In this document: piece by piece, positions 60,874-64,000 of the stretch | Layout: each line of letters starts with the position of its first letter | Numbering within the stretch: the stretch's first letter is position 1 | Assembly: GCF_000169095.1 (NCBI RefSeq) | Contig: NZ_AAVU01000029.1 | Span: forward strand, 1-64,000 | Origin: Lyngbya sp. PCC 8106 | GTDB taxonomy: Bacteria > Cyanobacteriota > Cyanobacteriia > Cyanobacteriales > Microcoleaceae | Reading direction: 5' to 3' | DNA: 64,000 nt | Notes under the pieces: model-generated | Database searches by the model: none | What the model was told of the DNA's origin: nothing | The model's input: only the letters and a program-made list of their open reading frames with translations | Translations under genes and position numbers: made by a program

Positions 60874-61839
60874 TTAATGTCTAAAAAGATTAGATTTATA
60901 CTTCTGACGTGCTAGATCGAGATATTGTCCTAAAAAGGGAAGCCCACCCAGTGCCGGGAGGAAATAACGAGAGGTACAAAGTAAACCTAAAGCCGCTGCT
61001 GTTGTCGCATCAAAATAGGGTTGATAAAGTAAGACTAATGCCGTGTCACGGGTTCCAACTCCAGCAAAGGTTAAGGGTAATAATCCGGCTAAAATTGCTA
61101 AGGGAGAAAGGGCTAAATTTGCCCAAAATGGAGTCCAAGCATTTAAGGCGAGTATAAAAAACCAGATTTGCAGTAAATGGAGAAACCAAATAAAAACAGA
61201 AGTCGCACTAATTTTCAACAGTTGAGTTTTATCACTCCAAAAATACTCGTGCATCTCTCCCCAAGAGACTTGGAGTTTTTTGAGCTTTTCTCCCAGTTTT
61301 TTAGGTGTAATTTTTCGGCTGAGTAAGAAAAAGTAATCCGCGATTTGACGATATCCTAAAAGTGACACTCCAGCAATCAAGCCCACACTAACACCGAGGG
61401 TCATTGTCCAGAATAAGAGATCTTTCTCAGGATAAACGATTAACCCTAGAACACACCATAACAAGAGTGATAAAAGATCGCAAGTCTTTTCAAAGACAAC
61501 GAGAGATAATGATAATGATCCCTTTAAATGTCCCCGTTGCTGCATGAAGTAAGCCTTGACAATATCCCCCATTTTCGAGGGTAAGATCATATTTAGAACA
61601 GAAGCCGCTAAAATTAAACGATTCGCCTCAGTAAATCTCAAACTTGTTCCCTGTGGCATGAGTTGTTGGAGTCGCCAAGCTGTGATCATAGTAATCGGAA
61701 TTACCATTCCTAAACTAATCACCATCCATTGGCGATCGCAATTTTGAAAGATCTCAACTAAACTGACAATATCAATTTGAGAATAAAGCATGAGCAAAAT
61801 CCCCAAACTAATGACGATAGAAACAAGCCGCTTGATCAC
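60874..61839 (-). CDS. UPF0104/LPG synthase-like flippase membrane protein
   Basis: A 321-residue protein with about eight helices of the lysylphosphatidylglycerol synthase transmembrane family. Typical segments are LAASVLNMILPSKMGDIVKAYFM, VVFEKTCDLLSLLLWCVLGL and PLTFAGVGTRDTALVLLY. In bacterial and archaeal glycosylation loci this family is found next to GT2 enzymes and may flip polyprenyl-linked sugars. It starts at a GTG (61839) that overlaps the GT2 gene's stop by four bases, so translation is coupled. Confidence 0.88.
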   Translation of the reverse strand: MIKRLVSIVISLGILLMLYSQIDIVSLVEIFQNCDRQWMVISLGMVIPITMITAWRLQQLMPQGTSLRFTEANRLILAASVLNMILPSKMGDIVKAYFMQQRGHLKGSLSLSLVVFEKTCDLLSLLLWCVLGLIVYPEKDLLFWTMTLGVSVGLIAGVSLLGYRQIADYFFLLSRKITPKKLGEKLKKLQVSWGEMHEYFWSDKTQLLKISATSVFIWFLHLLQIWFFILALNAWTPFWANLALSPLAILAGLLPLTFAGVGTRDTALVLLYQPYFDATTAAALGLLCTSRYFLPALGGLPFLGQYLDLARQKYKSNLFRH

Positions 61840-62825
61840 TGCAATGAATCCGTATTACTTAGATTTTGTTTGGATTTTGTAAACTTTTCAAACTCCGATC
61901 TTCGTAATCGTAACTGTACATCTTCTAAAATTTTTCGGTTAACTGCCATCACATCCGCCACTAAACCAAACATCCAAAGTTGGAAACCAATAATGATTAA
62001 AATTGCCGCTAAAATCAAGCTCGGTGTTCTTGCTCGGGTCATATCTTCAAAGAATAACACGAGCCAACGCACACACAACAAAAATCCGAAAGTAAAAGGA
62101 ATACTCCCAAAGACCGTAAAAAAACGTAACGGTCTGTAGGTCATAAAAATGCGTAAAATTGTAAAAATTGACTGTTTAATATAAGAGGGAATACTCTTAA
62201 CTAAACGAGAAGGTCGTAAATCGGGATTAGTCCGAACCGGAACCGAAGTAATGGCAATTCCCTTTTGTCCAGCCTGAATAATTGTTTCTAGGGTATAAGT
62301 ATATTCATTAAAAACATTGATTTGCATGGCTGCGTTGCGACTAAATGCCCGAAATCCGCTGGGCGCATCGGGAATATTCGTACTACTAGCTAAACGAACC
62401 ACCCAACTTCCGAGTTGTTGCAAGAACTTTTTACTGGGGGAAAAATGTTTAATTTGGCGAATGGGTCTAGCCCCGACCACAATTTCGGCATAACCCAGTA
62501 AAATCGGCTCTATTAAACGGGGAATATCCTCCGCGCAATATTGGTTATCGGCATCGGTATTAACAATAATATCAGCGCCCGCTTTGAGGCTGGCTTCTAT
62601 TCCGACCATAAATGCTTTGGCCAAGCCTTGATTGTATTCAAAACTGACAATGTGATCAACCCCGCAAGTACGAGCGACATCGACGGTGCGATCTAGGCTA
62701 CCATCGTTAATGATTAGCCATTCTACGGTATCAATACCGGGAATTTGACGGGGAAGTTGGGCAAGGGCAATTTCCAGGGTTTCTTCTTCGTTGTAGCAAG
62801 GAATCTGGATAATGAGTTTAGGCAT
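61836..62825 (-). CDS. GT2 polyprenyl-phosphate-sugar synthase-like glycosyltransferase
   Basis: A 329-residue GT-A enzyme. Residues 1-230 carry IIQIPCYNEEETLEIALAQL, EWLIINDGSLDRTVDV, the metal-binding DADNQYCAEDIPRL and the acceptor-side ASSTNIPDAPSGFRAFSR. Two C-terminal helices (FFTVFGSIPFTFGFLLCVRW, LILAAILIIIGFQLWMFGLV) follow, as in DPM1/GtrB-like proteins. It probably charges a polyprenyl-phosphate with a sugar. Its end overlaps the flippase-like gene by four bases. The start is the ATG at 62825. Confidence 0.92.
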   Translation of the reverse strand: MPKLIIQIPCYNEEETLEIALAQLPRQIPGIDTVEWLIINDGSLDRTVDVARTCGVDHIVSFEYNQGLAKAFMVGIEASLKAGADIIVNTDADNQYCAEDIPRLIEPILLGYAEIVVGARPIRQIKHFSPSKKFLQQLGSWVVRLASSTNIPDAPSGFRAFSRNAAMQINVFNEYTYTLETIIQAGQKGIAITSVPVRTNPDLRPSRLVKSIPSYIKQSIFTILRIFMTYRPLRFFTVFGSIPFTFGFLLCVRWLVLFFEDMTRARTPSLILAAILIIIGFQLWMFGLVADVMAVNRKILEDVQLRLRRSEFEKFTKSKQNLSNTDSLQ

Positions 62826-62878
62826 TCCTCAGTTTTAAAGAAGGATTGGGTATCGCAGTTGCGATCGCTAAGATACTT

Positions 62879-64000
62879 TTAACCCTTAGTTTCACTTTTG
62901 TCTAGCTGCTCAACACCAATATTCTCAAAAATGATTTGAGCAAAGGCTTCAGCCGAATTATCTTCTGCAAAAGACTTCATACGAGTCCGATTATATAGTT
63001 GCTCAAGATCAGTTTGCAAAAGTTGACTCAACCCTTGAGCTATTTCGCGAGGAATAGTTGAATCAACAGTTAAACCCAGTTGATAGCGTCTGACTATTTC
63101 TCCCATTAAACCGTAGTTTGAACTCAGGACAGGTTTTTCAGCCGCAGCGGCTAAGAGTAAAATTCCACTCATTCCTACATGACGTTGGTAAGGGGCTAGG
63201 ACAACATCAATCATTCTAAAGTAAGTTGGGATTTCCTCATCGGGAATAAACTCATATCTGCGAATTACCTGTACAGGTTTAACTTGGCAAAGTTTTTCTA
63301 TTTTAGTTTCGAGATCGGCTGAGATCCCCGACTCTCCAACTAAAACTAAACAGAGTTTTTGGCATTCTTCAGGAGATAAAAGTGAGATGGCTTCTAAAAG
63401 CTGATAAACTCCCTTCCGTGATGTAATTGCTCCAAACAGAAGAAAGATCTTTCGATGGAGTTCGATGCCTAATTTTTCTTTGAGTTGGTGAGATTGATCG
63501 AGTGAAACTGTGATAGGTTCTACCGGATCGGGCAGATGAATCGCCTTTGTATTACCTTTATACTGATTAATATATTTAATCGCAAAAGGATCTAAACAGA
63601 ATAGATTTTGAAGCTGAGAATTTCTCAAGATACGAGACAGAAACACTCGTTCTCGCCATTGCTGAATTTTATCTTGACGAGAAGGCTGATAGTTTGTCAG
63701 TTCCTGGCAATAGTGAAATGTGGGTCGGAAATAAATCCCTGAAAATTCACAAGGTGATTTAACTCCCAATGCCAAAGGAATTTCACAAGTATCAAAGTAC
63801 ATCAACAAACCGTGAGTTGCTTGTAAACGTTTGGCATAATTACAGAATATTTTCCACTCTTGAAAGTTTCGCATCAATCTTTTAATTCTCGGCTTTCGAG
63901 AATTAAGAATTGCGACTTCCTCGGAAGTAATTGCCACAAAATTTATAGCATTTTGAGTATAGCTAGCAGCTAAATTGACAACATCTTTATGTTCTTCTAG
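62879..64000 (-). CDS. Group 1 glycosyltransferase, N-terminus outside window
   Basis: The frame stays open from the GTG at 63937 to the window edge (upstream residues read KDVVNLAASYTQNAINF), so the true start is outside. The C-terminal GT4 domain has KIFLLFGAITSRKGVYQLLEAI, VLVGESGISADLE, RYEFIPDEEIPTYFRMIDVVLAPY and GMSGILLLAAAAEKPVLSSN. The conserved donor-site Glu is at GEIVRRY. At least 373 residues are present in the window. It lies 53 bases upstream of the GT2 gene in the same orientation, so it is probably part of the same exopolysaccharide transcript. Confidence 0.85.
   Translation of the reverse strand, partial: LEEHKDVVNLAASYTQNAINFVAITSEEVAILNSRKPRIKRLMRNFQEWKIFCNYAKRLQATHGLLMYFDTCEIPLALGVKSPCEFSGIYFRPTFHYCQELTNYQPSRQDKIQQWRERVFLSRILRNSQLQNLFCLDPFAIKYINQYKGNTKAIHLPDPVEPITVSLDQSHQLKEKLGIELHRKIFLLFGAITSRKGVYQLLEAISLLSPEECQKLCLVLVGESGISADLETKIEKLCQVKPVQVIRRYEFIPDEEIPTYFRMIDVVLAPYQRHVGMSGILLLAAAAEKPVLSSNYGLMGEIVRRYQLGLTVDSTIPREIAQGLSQLLQTDLEQLYNRTRMKSFAEDNSAEAFAQIIFENIGVEQLDKSETKG

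Overview
The window reads as chromosomal DNA of a filamentous, probably non-heterocystous cyanobacterium (Oscillatoriales; Lyngbya/Planktothrix-like is an inference). Supporting signs: a cyanobacterial group 1 sigma factor (SigA/RpoD), a single-helix high-light-inducible protein preceded by HLR1-like boxes, an NADPH-thioredoxin reductase fused to thioredoxin, a HetZ-like regulator, a PEP-CTERM protein, an LCIB-like carbonic-anhydrase homologue, GCGATCGC-type (HIP1-like) octamers, short heptameric tandem repeats and many IS200/IS605-type relics. No tRNA, rRNA or CRISPR array was recognised.

Layout. 1-1.3 kb: TnpB gene cut by the window edge, with its right-end hairpin. 1.4-5.2 kb: FMN reductase, animal-type haem peroxidase, a membrane protein and a 2OG-Fe(II) oxygenase. 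5.4-9.4 kb: an accessory patch with a HTH-NACHT NTPase, a HicB-like antitoxin and a PIN toxin overlapping in one operon; a divergent PD-(D/E)XK nuclease-like gene lies across a six-copy AAGTCAG repeat array. 9.4-20 kb: Uma2 protein, Na+/H+ antiporter, a miniature IS200/IS605 element, a GH25 muramidase with unusual repeats, a macro-domain gene broken by a deletion, a methyltransferase, NTRC, a WecG-type glycosyltransferase with GspE-N-like repeats, and a HetZ-like protein. 20-29 kb: LCIB-like protein, a CHASE-histidine kinase-REC-SpoIIE phosphatase, a PEP-CTERM protein, a REC-kinase hybrid, a TPR protein and a lone receiver. 29-38.5 kb: GyrA/ParC, a MalK/UgpC-like ATPase with an insertion, Hli, SigA, a DppC-like permease, a pilin-like lipoprotein and small conserved proteins.

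38.6-41.1 kb: an IS200/IS605 element with intact tnpA but decayed tnpB sits inside a coq4-like gene. That gene is also broken by a second repeat-rich stretch. 41.8-46.9 kb: small membrane protein, Gfo/Idh/MocA oxidoreductase, MIF-like tautomerase, flavin reductase, aspartoacylase-like protein, membrane protein and a NIL-domain ferredoxin.

47.2-64 kb: a large exopolysaccharide locus. Wza-like export protein and Wzc-like BY-kinase are on the + strand. On the - strand lie a beta-helix lipoprotein, a Wzy/ligase-like membrane protein, five GT4 glycosyltransferases, a GT2, a flippase-like UPF0104 protein and a sulfotransferase. Together they suggest a Wzy-type, possibly sulfated extracellular polysaccharide. 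The last GT4 runs off the right edge.

The parts most worth a second look are the HTH-NACHT/antitoxin/PIN operon with its repeat array, the triply interrupted coq4 locus with a nonsense-mutated tnpB, the macro-domain deletion relic, the GT26 fusion to possible cyclic-di-GMP-binding repeats, and the kinase-phosphatase fusion.
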